A stretch of DNA of 64,000 nucleotides, taken from contig JABYQS010000131.1 of assembly GCA_022592435.1 (NCBI GenBank), positions 1 through 64,000 of the forward strand, given 5' to 3'. This document shows, piece by piece, positions 23,235 to 33,514 of the stretch. Origin of the DNA: Cerioporus squamosus (lineage: Eukaryota > Basidiomycota > Agaricomycetes > Polyporales > Polyporaceae). Numbering within the stretch: position 1 is the stretch's first letter; each line of letters begins with the position of its first letter. The notes beneath the pieces are model-generated. The model had not been told where the DNA came from. It worked only from the letters and a program-made list of their open reading frames with translations, and made no database searches. Made by a program: the position numbers and the translations under genes.

Positions 23235-24923
23235 ATGGACGCCTGGAGCACACGTCTCGACCGCCTATGCCCCGACGTGGGAGACGAGCTTGCCCGCATC
23301 GCGAGCGAGCCAGCTGCCCTCACCACCATCACGAACCTTGCCCCGCTCATGGTGCAGCCACCTCCCCCCAAGGCTCCCCAGGCCGTTCAAGCATTCATTA
23401 AAAACCAGTGCGGCACCCGCCGCGCAATGATCGAAGCTCTGGAAGCTGAGATCACCGCGCTGAACAGCATCCATAACATTCTTTTCCCATATGTAACCAC
23501 CCTTCCTCCCGAGATGCTCGCCGAAGTATTCTCCTACCTCCGCAACCACCATCTCGGACAACGCCCTAACCCAGACTTCTCCAACGCCATGGCTACGTGC
23601 AAGAAATGGCGTGAGGTAGGATGCGGAGTGGCCCGGTTCTGGACACGCATCCCTCTCCACAACCCGAACCTCCTCGCAGCGTCCCTAGAGCGTTCGCAGC
23701 GTCTTCCGCTAAGTCTCTATCTGGAAGACCGCCCCTGCCCCGACGTCCAAGGGGTCGTCGAACTCATACGACCACACACTGGTCGTATCAAGGCCGTCGA
23801 CATCTCTCACTCCGATGGAAAATTCCTCCGGGCCCTCTGCTCCACTCTTGACCGCCCCGCACCCATGCTGCAGAGCCTACGCATCCGGTACTCGGGGACT
23901 ACCGAAACTGAGGTGGACCCCCATACCCCATTCGGCGGTAACATGCCGGCGCTCCGATCCCTTGCCCTCGACCGTGTCCTGCTCGCACCCAACACCCTGT
24001 GGACGAGCAACCTCCGAGAACTGAGCATGCGCGACACCTCTCCCTCCCTCAGTGTCATGCTCGCCTTCCTCCAGCAATGCACCTCGCTTCGCATACTGCG
24101 GGTCGATGGTTATCATACGTGGGCCGACGACGACACCTCCCCCGACGACCCTCCAGTGAGCTTACCATCGCTCTGGTTCCTCGACATGCGCACCCAGCCC
24201 GTTGTTGCGAGCGAAGATCTATTCGCCCACCTCATCCTCCCAGAGACCGCGGCCGTGCGCCTCGAGGTGGACTTGCACACGGACGAGCGCCCAGTCCTGC
24301 TACCCGACCTCCGTCTCAGCCCGGGGATCCCTTGCATCCGCGGCCTGAAGCGCCTCGAAATTAAATGGCAGGACATCGTGACCGATGAAATCGTCATCAG
24401 TGGCTTCCGCAATGCCACGGGACTCCGCAGGCCCGACTTCGAGGTGGTTATCCGAGGCGCCCACGACTTCTTCGACCTCCCTGACGAATGGTACCTCGAC
24501 ACGTCCGAGGTCGAGTCCTTCTGGCTCTGCTTGGGCGGACTTGGGGAGCTGTCATACGACTCGTGGGACATCCTGCAGCGGTTCCCCAATCTCACCTCGT
24601 TCCGCCTCAGCTACCCCGACACCCCTAGCCTCGTGTCGCTCATGGGCCAGATGACGGAGACGATGGAGGTCCCGAACCACCCAAGCCAACGGGTTCACCG
24701 GCTCTGTCGCCATCTCCAGACTCTAGAGTTGGTCAGCTTCCGATGGTCTGAGGAGGTTGAGACTATCATGCAGCCAATGATGGTGTCGCGGCAGATGCTC
24801 GAACCCCGGGCATTGCGGCACGTGGACATGTACAATGTCCAGGGGGGGCCGGCCACTAGCGGCCGTTACACAATCGGCACTGCTGACGCCCCGCAAACCA
24901 CGGTGGTTGCGAATATCGCTTGA
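23235..24923 (+). CDS. F-box-like protein
   Basis: One exon, 562 aa. After an N-terminal helical region with a short coiled coil (MIEALEAEITALNSIHNILF) comes an F-box-like motif, TLPPEMLAEVFSYL, then CKKWREVGCGVARFWTRIPL and a long leucine-rich-repeat-like C-terminal part. This is the common architecture of the large agaricomycete F-box family, whose members are thought to be substrate adaptors for SCF ubiquitin ligases; the substrate cannot be predicted. The Met at 23235 (GAC-ATG) is the first that precedes the coiled coil; the frame stays open further upstream without good coding character. The gene is convergent with a related gene at 25144. Confidence 0.85.
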   Translation: MDAWSTRLDRLCPDVGDELARIASEPAALTTITNLAPLMVQPPPPKAPQAVQAFIKNQCGTRRAMIEALEAEITALNSIHNILFPYVTTLPPEMLAEVFSYLRNHHLGQRPNPDFSNAMATCKKWREVGCGVARFWTRIPLHNPNLLAASLERSQRLPLSLYLEDRPCPDVQGVVELIRPHTGRIKAVDISHSDGKFLRALCSTLDRPAPMLQSLRIRYSGTTETEVDPHTPFGGNMPALRSLALDRVLLAPNTLWTSNLRELSMRDTSPSLSVMLAFLQQCTSLRILRVDGYHTWADDDTSPDDPPVSLPSLWFLDMRTQPVVASEDLFAHLILPETAAVRLEVDLHTDERPVLLPDLRLSPGIPCIRGLKRLEIKWQDIVTDEIVISGFRNATGLRRPDFEVVIRGAHDFFDLPDEWYLDTSEVESFWLCLGGLGELSYDSWDILQRFPNLTSFRLSYPDTPSLVSLMGQMTETMEVPNHPSQRVHRLCRHLQTLELVSFRWSEEVETIMQPMMVSRQMLEPRALRHVDMYNVQGGPATSGRYTIGTADAPQTTVVANIA

Positions 24924-25143
24924 ATATCAGGTCATGGGTACGGACGGACTAATATGTAGATATCTCGCACACACTCCTTCTTTCATGACTTCTCCTTACG
25001 CCCTGTAGCATAGTCTCTCGCTCTCTGTCTTAAACTTCCGAGCTTGTCTGCATACGATCTGCTGTGTATCATATGTCGCACTATAATACGCATAATGATA
25101 TGTCCACGTTCATCCTCGTATGGCGAACGGGCGAAAGAACTCT

Positions 25144-26918
25144 TCAGTCGACCTCGTCCACCCGGAGAGTGATAGACGACCCGCACTTCTCCTTGATATC
25201 CTTCACCTCGTCCGCACCTGGCCCCAAGCAAGTCACATTGAACAGATCCAGCTCCTTCAGCGTCCCAGCGGCCGCCCGCGCGACAACCATCGCCTTCAAG
25301 CTATTGTCCTGGACGAGCTTCAGCCCAGACAGATCGACGAGCTCCAACGTGTTCAACGCTGGACACAACGCAAACGGCCGATCTCCGGAATCGCTTGGAG
25401 GGTCGCTCAGTTTGCTCGCAAGGTCACTGGCGACTGCCTGGCCGATAGCCACGGCGCGAATCGTCCTGACGCTGTCCATCTCGGCGAGCATCGTCGGCCA
25501 GGCGTCCTCGGGGAGCTCGTTACGAAGCAAGCCGCTCACGACGAAGGTCTCAACTTGAGAGACGTCGAACGGCCATCGTTTTGTGAGGAACTCTCCCGTC
25601 AAGTCCTCTGGGGCCATCCGCGCCCTGATCTCGACCGCGGGACCGTCCTGCGAGGCAGCATCGTGATACGCGCGGACGACAAACACGGTCTCAATCGTCT
25701 CGGTCTCCATGGTGTTGAATATCTCGACGCGCTTGATTCCGGCAAGGAACTTGAGGTATTCAAGAGCGTTCTGCGGGAACATGTGGTACCCCGCGTCAAT
25801 GCCAAACCCATCGTGGGACGATTCGACTACAAATTGCGTAGAGCTGGGGACGGCGATGTGATAGAGCAGAGCGGCAGCTCTCTCGGGCAGATAGACCTCG
25901 AGTTTGAGGCACCTGAGGTGCGGGAGCTTGATGACTGGACGCCGTCCGTCGACGTAGGTCCTGAGGCCGCGGCGGAAGGAGAACCCGATGTCCTCCTTGA
26001 CCTCGAGCGACTGCAGACCAGGGCATTGCGCCAACAGGTCTATCAGAGCTTTGTCCGAGAGAGCCATGTTGTTGTGGATATGGAGGTGCACCAATGCCTT
26101 TGGTGCAGGCAACGGCAGAGGGATGTCGACGCCATGAGTGGAGAACGTTCTGAGCGACGGTAGTTCCCCCGCGAACAACGGGTGACTCGGATCCGCCATA
26201 GGCAGGGCATCCCGGCCCCCCCTCTCCCTGTGGCCAATTTCTATCTGCCAGATCAGCAGCTCCTCGAGTTCAGGCGCGGCGAGCCTGAGCTTCCTCACAA
26301 CTCGACGGAGACTCTCGTACTCGCGTACCCTGAGAATCAGAGTGCGCAAGCGGGGTGTTTGAGGAAGGAGGATATCCTGTATGATTTGGAAGAGACGGTC
26401 ATGCTTTTCTGGGAGTACAAGATCAAGGTCGAGCGGCGAGGACTGTGATCGGGGTAAGAATGTGAGGGCAAGGGGCAAGTTATGGAGGGGGATGGTGGTC
26501 CAAAGCTCGGCTGCTCCCAGAGCAATCTGGCGCCAGTAGTAGCAAACGTGCGTTGCACTTATGAGAGACCCAAGTCGGGCGGCAGGGGAGAAGAGCTCCG
26601 CCATGCTTTCATCCTTGAAGATGGTGGGTTCCACGAGATACTTGAATATTTTGACGAAGAGTTCCGGTGCGAGTCTGTTCACGGGTGCGAGGCTGTTTTG
26701 TAAGTGTCGTAGTTGCGAGAGCTCGTTCTGAATCTGGTCCAAAGCTGCTTGACGGCGTACTGTTTCGTGGGAGATATAGCTAAGGAGTGCATCCCGTGAG
26801 GTCGATTCCGGCGGTGGTTGCACGGGGCTGCCAGTGGTCAATAATTGGTGAGCAAGCAGAACTTCCTCATAATGGCTGGCAGAGACACGAGTGCTCACAT
26901 ATTCGGTGAGGACGCCAT
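25144..26918 (-). CDS. F-box-like protein, relative of the neighbouring gene
   Basis: Same architecture as the 23235 gene: coiled coil (LDQIQNELSQLRHLQNSL), F-box-like RLAPELFVKIFKYL, then CYYWRQIALGAAELWTTIPL and an LRR-like remainder; 567 aa. The long frame has no ATG before the F-box. An upstream mini-exon solves this: ATG at 26918, exon 26918-26899 (MASSPN plus two bases), donor GTGAGC, branch-like TTGAC, acceptor CAG, main exon 26827-25144. The joined frame is open throughout. The stops of this gene and its neighbour are about 220 bases apart, so transcripts may overlap at their 3' ends. Confidence 0.8.
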
Positions 26919-27312
26919 GTCGGTTTACGTCCTGCGTAGTTGTTGGGAAGAGCCCTGGGCCTGAATACTTATCGGCTGAGCGCGATATAAAGTCTGCAGT
27001 CGGAGTTGCTATGGTACTGACAAACTACCTGTTATGGTAAGATCTAATCTTATCTCGCTTCTGCCGCGACGGTTCTGCGAGTTAGCTTACCCATTAGTAA
27101 CGTTTAACCCTCGCGGCCGTTCAACTCGTAGTACAGTAAGTAGTCTTTGACAAGCATGAGCTCCTTCAGGCTGCCACTGAGGTGCTCGTCATGGACATAT
27201 ACCATATCCTACCGTGACAACTTCGCAAGGCTTCCGAGTCAAGTTCCAACCACCCATGATCACATATCTTCCGCTTCGCACCCTCAGTCCAAGCCAGGTG
27301 AAGTCAACCCCC
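26919..27312. other. Intergenic: F-box promoter and alpha-galactosidase 3' flank
   Basis: AT-richer than its surroundings (for example 27020-27100). No gene seen. A TATAAA lies at about 26983 on the plus strand, which is not the orientation of the neighbouring F-box gene. Confidence 0.45.
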
Positions 27313-29848
27313 CTACGCGCCGGGAGCAAGAGTCCCATTCTGGCTGATACACCACTCCGGGCGGGCACATGGCGGACCCGAGTTCGGGGGCTCGTCCCCT
27401 GCATCCTTCAGCAGCAACGCAACCACACCGTGCGCCGGAACCGCGGTTGCCGTGAAGTTGCGCACCGCAGTCCCGTTGTCGGTGTGTGTCCACAGATCCT
27501 AGATCGCCGTCTGGCTGTCAGCGGCTGGTAGTACAGTGGACGTGACATCGAAGAGACTTACGCGGACAGAGTACTGGCGGCCAGCGCGGACCCAGGGCGA
27601 CTCTGTCAGGTTGAAGAACATGTCCGCGGGTTGATCAAGGGTATTGATCTAGAGGGCAGACATTGAGTCCGCTGGTAGTTTACGTTTCGAGTTATTTGCT
27701 CACGAGCATAAAGACAGTGCCGTTCTGGCTCTCGCCGCTCCAGTATTGCGCGGGATGGGTCGAGTTGCTCACCCAATCCGGCTAGTCGGTGCACGTCAGG
27801 ACGGTGAAAGAAGACGGACACCGAAGGCTCGAGACACGCACGTTGATACCCCAGCGGAAAGGCGTGACACTCGTCCCCACAACTGGGTCCTGGTTGATCG
27901 CGATGACCTCTTCGTTCTTGAGAATGGAGAGATCGGTATCGCTTATGGTGGAGAGCTGAGGAAGCGTGCGGTCAGTACGACTACCTGCTTGTCACCGAAG
28001 TCGTTGCAATGTGCCCACTCACGTCCGTGCCAATGAGCAACGGCGACTTCATCAGCGCCCAAGCGGTGAAGTGGGTCTTGGCCTCCTCGAATGTGAGGTC
28101 CCCGTTCCCTCTGCAAGGTAAATTAGTGCGCTGATAAGCCGTCAACATATTCTGCGTTACTGACACTTCAAGCTATGATGAGATACTATCGATAAGCGGT
28201 GCGGGGAAGGAAGCAACTGAGAGATGCTCACGATATCCATGTCATTGTGACCGTAAAAGTCCGATGCCCAGGCAACAAACGAGTTCCTACGCACATATCA
28301 GTACGTGAACGCGAAAGACAGCGGGACTGTCACCGTACTGGTTGATGATGTTCGCAATTGAGCCCCAGTCCGGGCCTGGAGTATCTCTGTGACCTTGGAA
28401 GGCACGCGGAGATGAAGTATGGAACTCACTGATGTCTCCCGTCGTCTCAAAGCCGGAAGTTGTCAGTATACATACAATGGTGCGGAGGCACAATATTGCG
28501 ACTCAAGTACTCACCCGCCAGCTTTGTCCAAAGCGACGAGCCCAAAGCCACGGTTGCTCCTGTCGGGACAATCTAGGTTAGTGAGGCTCTAGAAACGAAA
28601 GGCCTCGCTGACCTCTCCCCACTCGCAAAGGGAGAGAATGAGAGGGGGATTCCCGGTGTCCTTCGCAAGCTGTGCGATTGCATCGGCGATACGTTGATAC
28701 TCTGAACATATATGACCACCAGTGAGCACAAGTGGTCTATGCAGCGCCAACCGAGGGTAGTAGGTACTTACTGCCGACAATGCCTTGACGAATGATCTCA
28801 TCGTAGGGAACTGTAGGCGGACAATGAGTTTGCGACGAATACCATATAACCATGGGATTTGCATACTGGCGCAGTTGTCAAACCTCAGCGTCACACTTGT
28901 CAGTAGCAGTAGGAGGTCTGAGTAGGATCGCATACTTCAGATAGTCGAAGCCCCAGTCTTGGAAGAGCTTCGCATCCCTGTAGAACGAGCAGCGTGAACG
29001 GACGATTCGCACCTATCGCTAAAGTTTCTATGACACCTGTATTCGTTCTGGTAGGAGCCGGGATACAGCTGGCAGGTGAACCAACCAGAATCGCTATACT
29101 GTGCAGGGATAGCATTAGTTCCCGTTCACTACGCCATTCGTCGGCCTGACTCACAATTCCGGCCTTCCTGTTTACGAGAATAATCAGTGAGGATGGCCTG
29201 GATATGTATGTCCAGGATCTTACAGTCCGAGATCATGGATCTGGTCGGTGAGGTTATTCATGCCTGACGAGAAGCGGACATGGTCTGGATGATGAACGGT
29301 GAGAGAGTGCAGTCAGGTAGAATGCAGAGTACGAACCCGCAACAATGTCGCCCGAAGCACTGCGGTTCTTCTCCGCGTAGCAGTCATCAATGTTCACATG
29401 CGTGTAACCAACATCCTGTGGACGTGTTCAGCACAGCCCCATGTCGCAGTAAAGCATCTGCTGTCTCTCGCCTTCAACCCAAGCGACACCAGAAACTGGG
29501 CCGCCTGCAACACCACAGTCTCGTTGATGTCGCACTGTGGGGAGAAACCAGATTCAGCTCATAGAATGGACGAAGACCTCATGCTTGAAACTGACATGGT
29601 ATGCATTCCAGGCTACGTGTTGACCGCTCTATGAGTGCTAGCTCGTACAGGACATACTTTGGGTATCGCTCACTATTGTACCCCAGTACTGTCGCATCCT
29701 TTCAGTACGAGTGTGAATGCGGTGATAGGAGCTGCCTACCAGGAAGACGAGCAACGCCATCATCCACAGCTTGGACATGGACGGGTTCTCTAGAGAAGAG
29801 CGTCCAAGCGCTCAAAAGCGAGGCAAGGAGGAGCGCGAAGGAACCCAT
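27313..29848 (-). CDS. Secreted GH27 alpha-galactosidase
   Basis: Hydrolyses terminal alpha-galactosyl residues from galactomannans and raffinose-type sugars. About 441 aa with signal peptide ([17 protein letters not shown]). By GH27 family, the nucleophile is the Asp of FDNC and the acid/base is the Asp of TTGDI; also seen are [41 protein letters not shown] and [19 protein letters not shown]. There are 22 exons: 29848-29740, 29688-29674, 29612-29596, 29534-29472, 29415-29337, 29284-29224, 29167-29155, 29098-29037, 28977-28936, 28883-28867, 28810-28772, 28701-28613, 28559-28515, 28445-28430, 28375-28334, 28286-28232, 28172-28165, 28110-28023, 27955-27842, 27781-27704, 27648-27562, 27498-27313. 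One intron (29471-29416) starts with GC. One base appears missing near 28334. Confidence 0.9.
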
Positions 29849-31122
29849 AAGAGCAGGACTCGACGCCTTGGGGACACGGACTGTGATACTCGTCAGCTTT
29901 CAGCCCGAGCTTTATGAAGGACACAATGGAAGCGCACGTCGGTACGCCGACCGCGCCGGGCCATTGAAAGCTACTGATTGCACGGTTACGGAGGCCTTGT
30001 GATGCCCGTCTGGCGCGTCGTCGCGCGTGTATGGGGAATCTGTGAGGTCAGAGAGAATTAACGAAGGCAGTTCGGCGGTCAGTTGGAGGAGGCATCGTGA
30101 CCGCAGAAGCTTACTCTGTAGCGTCATGGGGTGCGGACTTGATGGAGCTAGACTCGCCGCTTCTGTTTGCATAGGGAGAAGGTCGAGCTTGATGTGAGTT
30201 CGTGAGGCGTTATAAGGACGACCGTCACTGTGTGGGTGAGGGTCATAGCAAGAAGAAGGGCGGTTGCAACCTGACAACCCTCTTTAGGGCCTCACGCTCG
30301 CGTCCTATGACGTCCCAGCGGTCACGAGGTCATAAGACGCCATGTGCCACGGCCCACTGCCATGGCACGCTCAGGCTGCCTTAGCCATCGCTGCCTGCTG
30401 GCAAGGAATACGGCTGGCAGGCCGGGTCGAAGTGTGGACGAAGAGGTTATCATACATGCAGGCGTGTGGCAGTTGAGTTCGAGGCTCGAGCCAACCTTAA
30501 ACCCGCGCCGCTTTACGTACCTTCGTTGACGCTCAAGCAAGACTTCGGAACGTGACAGCTGCAGCGTCATATAGCAATCAAACAGAGACTACCGTCCTTA
30601 CCGAACTCAACAGTGACTATCGTCACTGGCAAAACACTGACATGGTGCTACTCACGACACGGACTGCAGTGCGGCGTGCTCGCGAGATTCTGGCGCTGCA
30701 AACAATGAAAACGCACCCTTTGGTAAGGCATTGAACCAACTTACGCCAAGCAAGACCTTCCGGGGCGAGGGCGCAGACTCAGGATGAGAGCAATCAAAAC
30801 CTGGTGATGACTCCGCTGGGCGAAGGCTCTGGACTGTGGTCGGTAGGCGCGCACGAAATCTCCCAAATTTGGCAAGCTTGACGCGCGTCGACGGGTGTCC
30901 GCGACACCCGCCCGTGTGACCTCACGATTTCAAAGTTACCGACACGGACGAGCTCCCTCCACTTGCTGACAGACTAGACGAACCACGAAGGCGACGTAAC
31001 ATAGTGAGTGTAACTACCGCGTCTCCGCTGGACCGCTGCCAGTGCTAGTGGACCATCCGAATCGGATTCCCCTCGCGTTCCTCTCTTCACTAACTGTACT
31101 TGCTTGACTTCAAAGTAGAACC
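29849..31122. other. Intergenic between divergent alpha-galactosidase and GDSL esterase
   Basis: About 1.3 kb serving two divergent genes. A TTATAA lies at about 30210-30215. No gene is supported. Confidence 0.5.
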
Positions 31123-32187
31123 ATGGCCGCGTATGTCCAAGATGCGATTATGCTCCTCGGAGACTCCATTACTCAAGGCGGATACGAGAACAATGGCTTC
31201 GCAGCCAAGCTTGCGCGTGCGTAGTGCCAATCTGTATCCTTATCCGCCGGGTTTCAACTTACTTGTTCGGGCACGCCGCGATCGTCATCGATGTTGCCAT
31301 CCACGTTCAGACGTGTACAACCGAAAGATGGACGTGATCAACCGCGGTTTCAGCGGCTACAACACGGAATGGGCCTTGCCCGTCTTCGAACAGGTCCGCC
31401 ACCACCCCGCCTGATCATGCACAGATCGCTATCTCACCCCCCCTCTCTCTCTCCCCCTCTTCCCCCGCACAGTGCTTCGCCACCCAACACGAGCAGCAGC
31501 ACCTCCCCAAAGTCCGGCTGCTCATCATCTGGTTCGGCGCAAACGACTCCTGCCTCCCCACGCGCGAGCAGCACGTCCCCCTCCCGCAGTACAAAGCCAA
31601 CCTGCGCCAGATGCTCTGGACGGTCCGCTCCCCCGAGTCGCCCCGCTACTCGCCCGACACCCGCGTCATCCTCATCAACTCCCCGCCGCTGAACGCCGAG
31701 CAGTGGGCTGCGCGCCAGGCGGCGCAGGACCCCCCGCGCCCAATGGAGCGTGACTCGGGCGTGACGCGGACGTATGCGGAGGCGGCGGTCGAGGTCGGCG
31801 CGCAGGAGGGCGTTGCTGTCGTCGATGCGTGGACGGCCTTGTATGACGCGGCCGGGCGGGAGGAGAAGGCGCTGCGAAAGTTTCTGACGGATGGTCTGCA
31901 CTTGAACGAGGCGGGATATGCTGTACGGCTCACCGGACATGGTTTTGGAGGAGCCTTGGCTGACTTTGTGCAGATTGTGTTTGATGAGCTCGTGAAGACT
32001 ATCAAGGAGAAGCACCCGGAGTACCACTACGACAATCTGCAGTTTGTCTTCGTTCCGTGAGTGTCTGGCCTGTGATGCGCAGGTGTCGCCCGCTAAAACC
32101 CTTGTTTGTAGCTTTGACAAGATCTGCGAGGATCTGAAGAACTACAAGGAGTTGACGAAGAAGCGGAGTGCTTTCCCTGATGCATAG
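31123..32187 (+). CDS. IAH1: GDSL esterase, isoamyl-acetate-hydrolysing type
   Basis: A small SGNH hydrolase that cleaves short esters. Exons 31123-31216, 31311-31393, 31473-31922, 31974-32056, 32112-32187 give 261 aa, usual for IAH1. Block I is LLGDSITQGG (Ser), block II NRGFSGYNTEWAL (Gly), block III IIWFGANDSCLP (Asn), block V DGLHLNEAGY (Asp and His). No signal peptide, so it is probably intracellular. Intron 3 (31923-31973, 51 nt) has no stop and keeps frame; I removed it because family members read AGY-x-IVFDEL without it and the borders GTACGG/GTGCAG are good. ATG at 31123 has a favourable ACC context. Confidence 0.88.
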
Positions 32188-32529
32188 ATGATAGGAGCCG
32201 AATAGTAAGCCCTGTAAATCATAGATTGTAAGATCGTATTCCAGATAGCAGACCTTTGACATCTCGAAGGGTGGCAGGGACATGGTACCAAATCTTGTGG
32301 CACATGAGTTGGAGCTCTTCATCTAACGTTCAATCGGTCGCCCGCATGATTCTACGAGAAGGACGCCCGAGTATTTTGAGATGGGTGTCAATACCAAGAT
32401 CCGTTGCGGCCTTCTCGGTTATGAAGAATGGAGACCGCCGCTGTACACAAGCAAGGAAAGGCCAAAAATCATTCATACACGTGAGATATACTATCGATAC
32501 ATGTCTAAGTGATGGTCTACCTGGACTGC
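32188..32529. other. Short convergent intergenic region
   Basis: Holds the 3' ends of the GDSL esterase (+) and the DJ-1-like gene (-). Nothing else seen. Confidence 0.5.
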
Positions 32530-33514
32530 TCAATGCGCCTTGAGCATCTCCACGAACTTGGTACCCAGGGCGTTCGCGGCCATAGGGTTCGCGCCCGAGA
32601 TAACCTCGTGGTCGACGGTGATATCGCCCAGCTTCTTGTCAGTACCGGTGACCATCTCGGCGCCCTCCTGTCTAAGGGACGACTCGACCTTGTTGGGGAC
32701 GATGCCGCCCTTCAAGGTCTCAACGAGCTTCTCCTCGGCGTCGGACCAGGAGGTGAGCTTGTAGCCCTTGTACGCGAAGCCTTGAGAGTTGGGGGCGTAC
32801 TTGGTGGAGAGAAGCGCGTACGGGCCGTGGCAGATGGTAGCTGCGATGAAGGACGACGCGTTAGCATGGACGGTCCGAAGAGCCGTTAGAGCGGAGAAGT
32901 GTGACGACGTCTCGCGCGCAACGTCAGCCCGGCGCCGGAAGAACGTCGTGCGTGTGAGGTTGACTGCGAGCGGCCGGAGAGATGACGTACCGGTTGGCTT
33001 GCGTTCGTTGTGGAAGTGATTGAGGATGCGGCCGAGCTCGGGGTTGTCGCCAAGGTCAGAGATGGGGGCGTGTCCGCCTGGGATGAAAACGCCGTTGAAG
33101 GACTTGAGATCTTCGTCGGTTATGGAGGGGAAGGGACGCGGGGAGCGGAAGTTTGCCTCCACTTCCATGTTGCGGAGAAGCCCCTGCTCCTTGCGCTTTT
33201 CCCACCACTTGCCGAAGTAGACGAGGAGGGACTCGGAAAGGGGATCGATGCTGGGCGCCTTGCCCGTGGGTGAGGCGAACTGGGAAACAAAAGAGTGGGT
33301 GAGTTCCGGTGCATAAAGGAGAATGGAGATGTGCGCGTGGACGTACGACGACCTCGTAGCCGGCGTCGAGGATCTGGCCGAGGGGCTTTGCGAGCTCGGT
33401 GAGGAAGACTCCGGTGTCCTCGTGTGACACGGAGCCGTCCGACTTTTGGAGGGGGAACTTGTCGGCGTCAGAGAGGATGACAAGGACTTTGCCTGCGGGA
33501 GCGTTGGCTGCCAT
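32530..33514 (-). CDS. DJ-1/PfpI-family protein (Hsp31/glyoxalase III-like)
   Basis: Exons 33514-33347, 33279-32991, 32840-32530; 255 aa, no frame break. The nucleophile elbow is ATICHGPYALLST with the active cysteine; VFIPGGHAPISDL precedes it as in the family. Known members act as glutathione-independent glyoxalases (methylglyoxal to lactate) or as redox-linked chaperones; which applies here is not readable. The Cys and neighbouring His are present. Intron 2 (32990-32841, 150 nt) is unusually long, divisible by three and stop-free, so retention would insert 50 residues just before the active cysteine. ATG at 33514 lies in GCC-ATG-G context. Confidence 0.88.

Noticed and set aside
25120..26163. 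347-codon plus-strand open frame
   Set aside because: Antisense to the second F-box gene, which has clear protein signatures.
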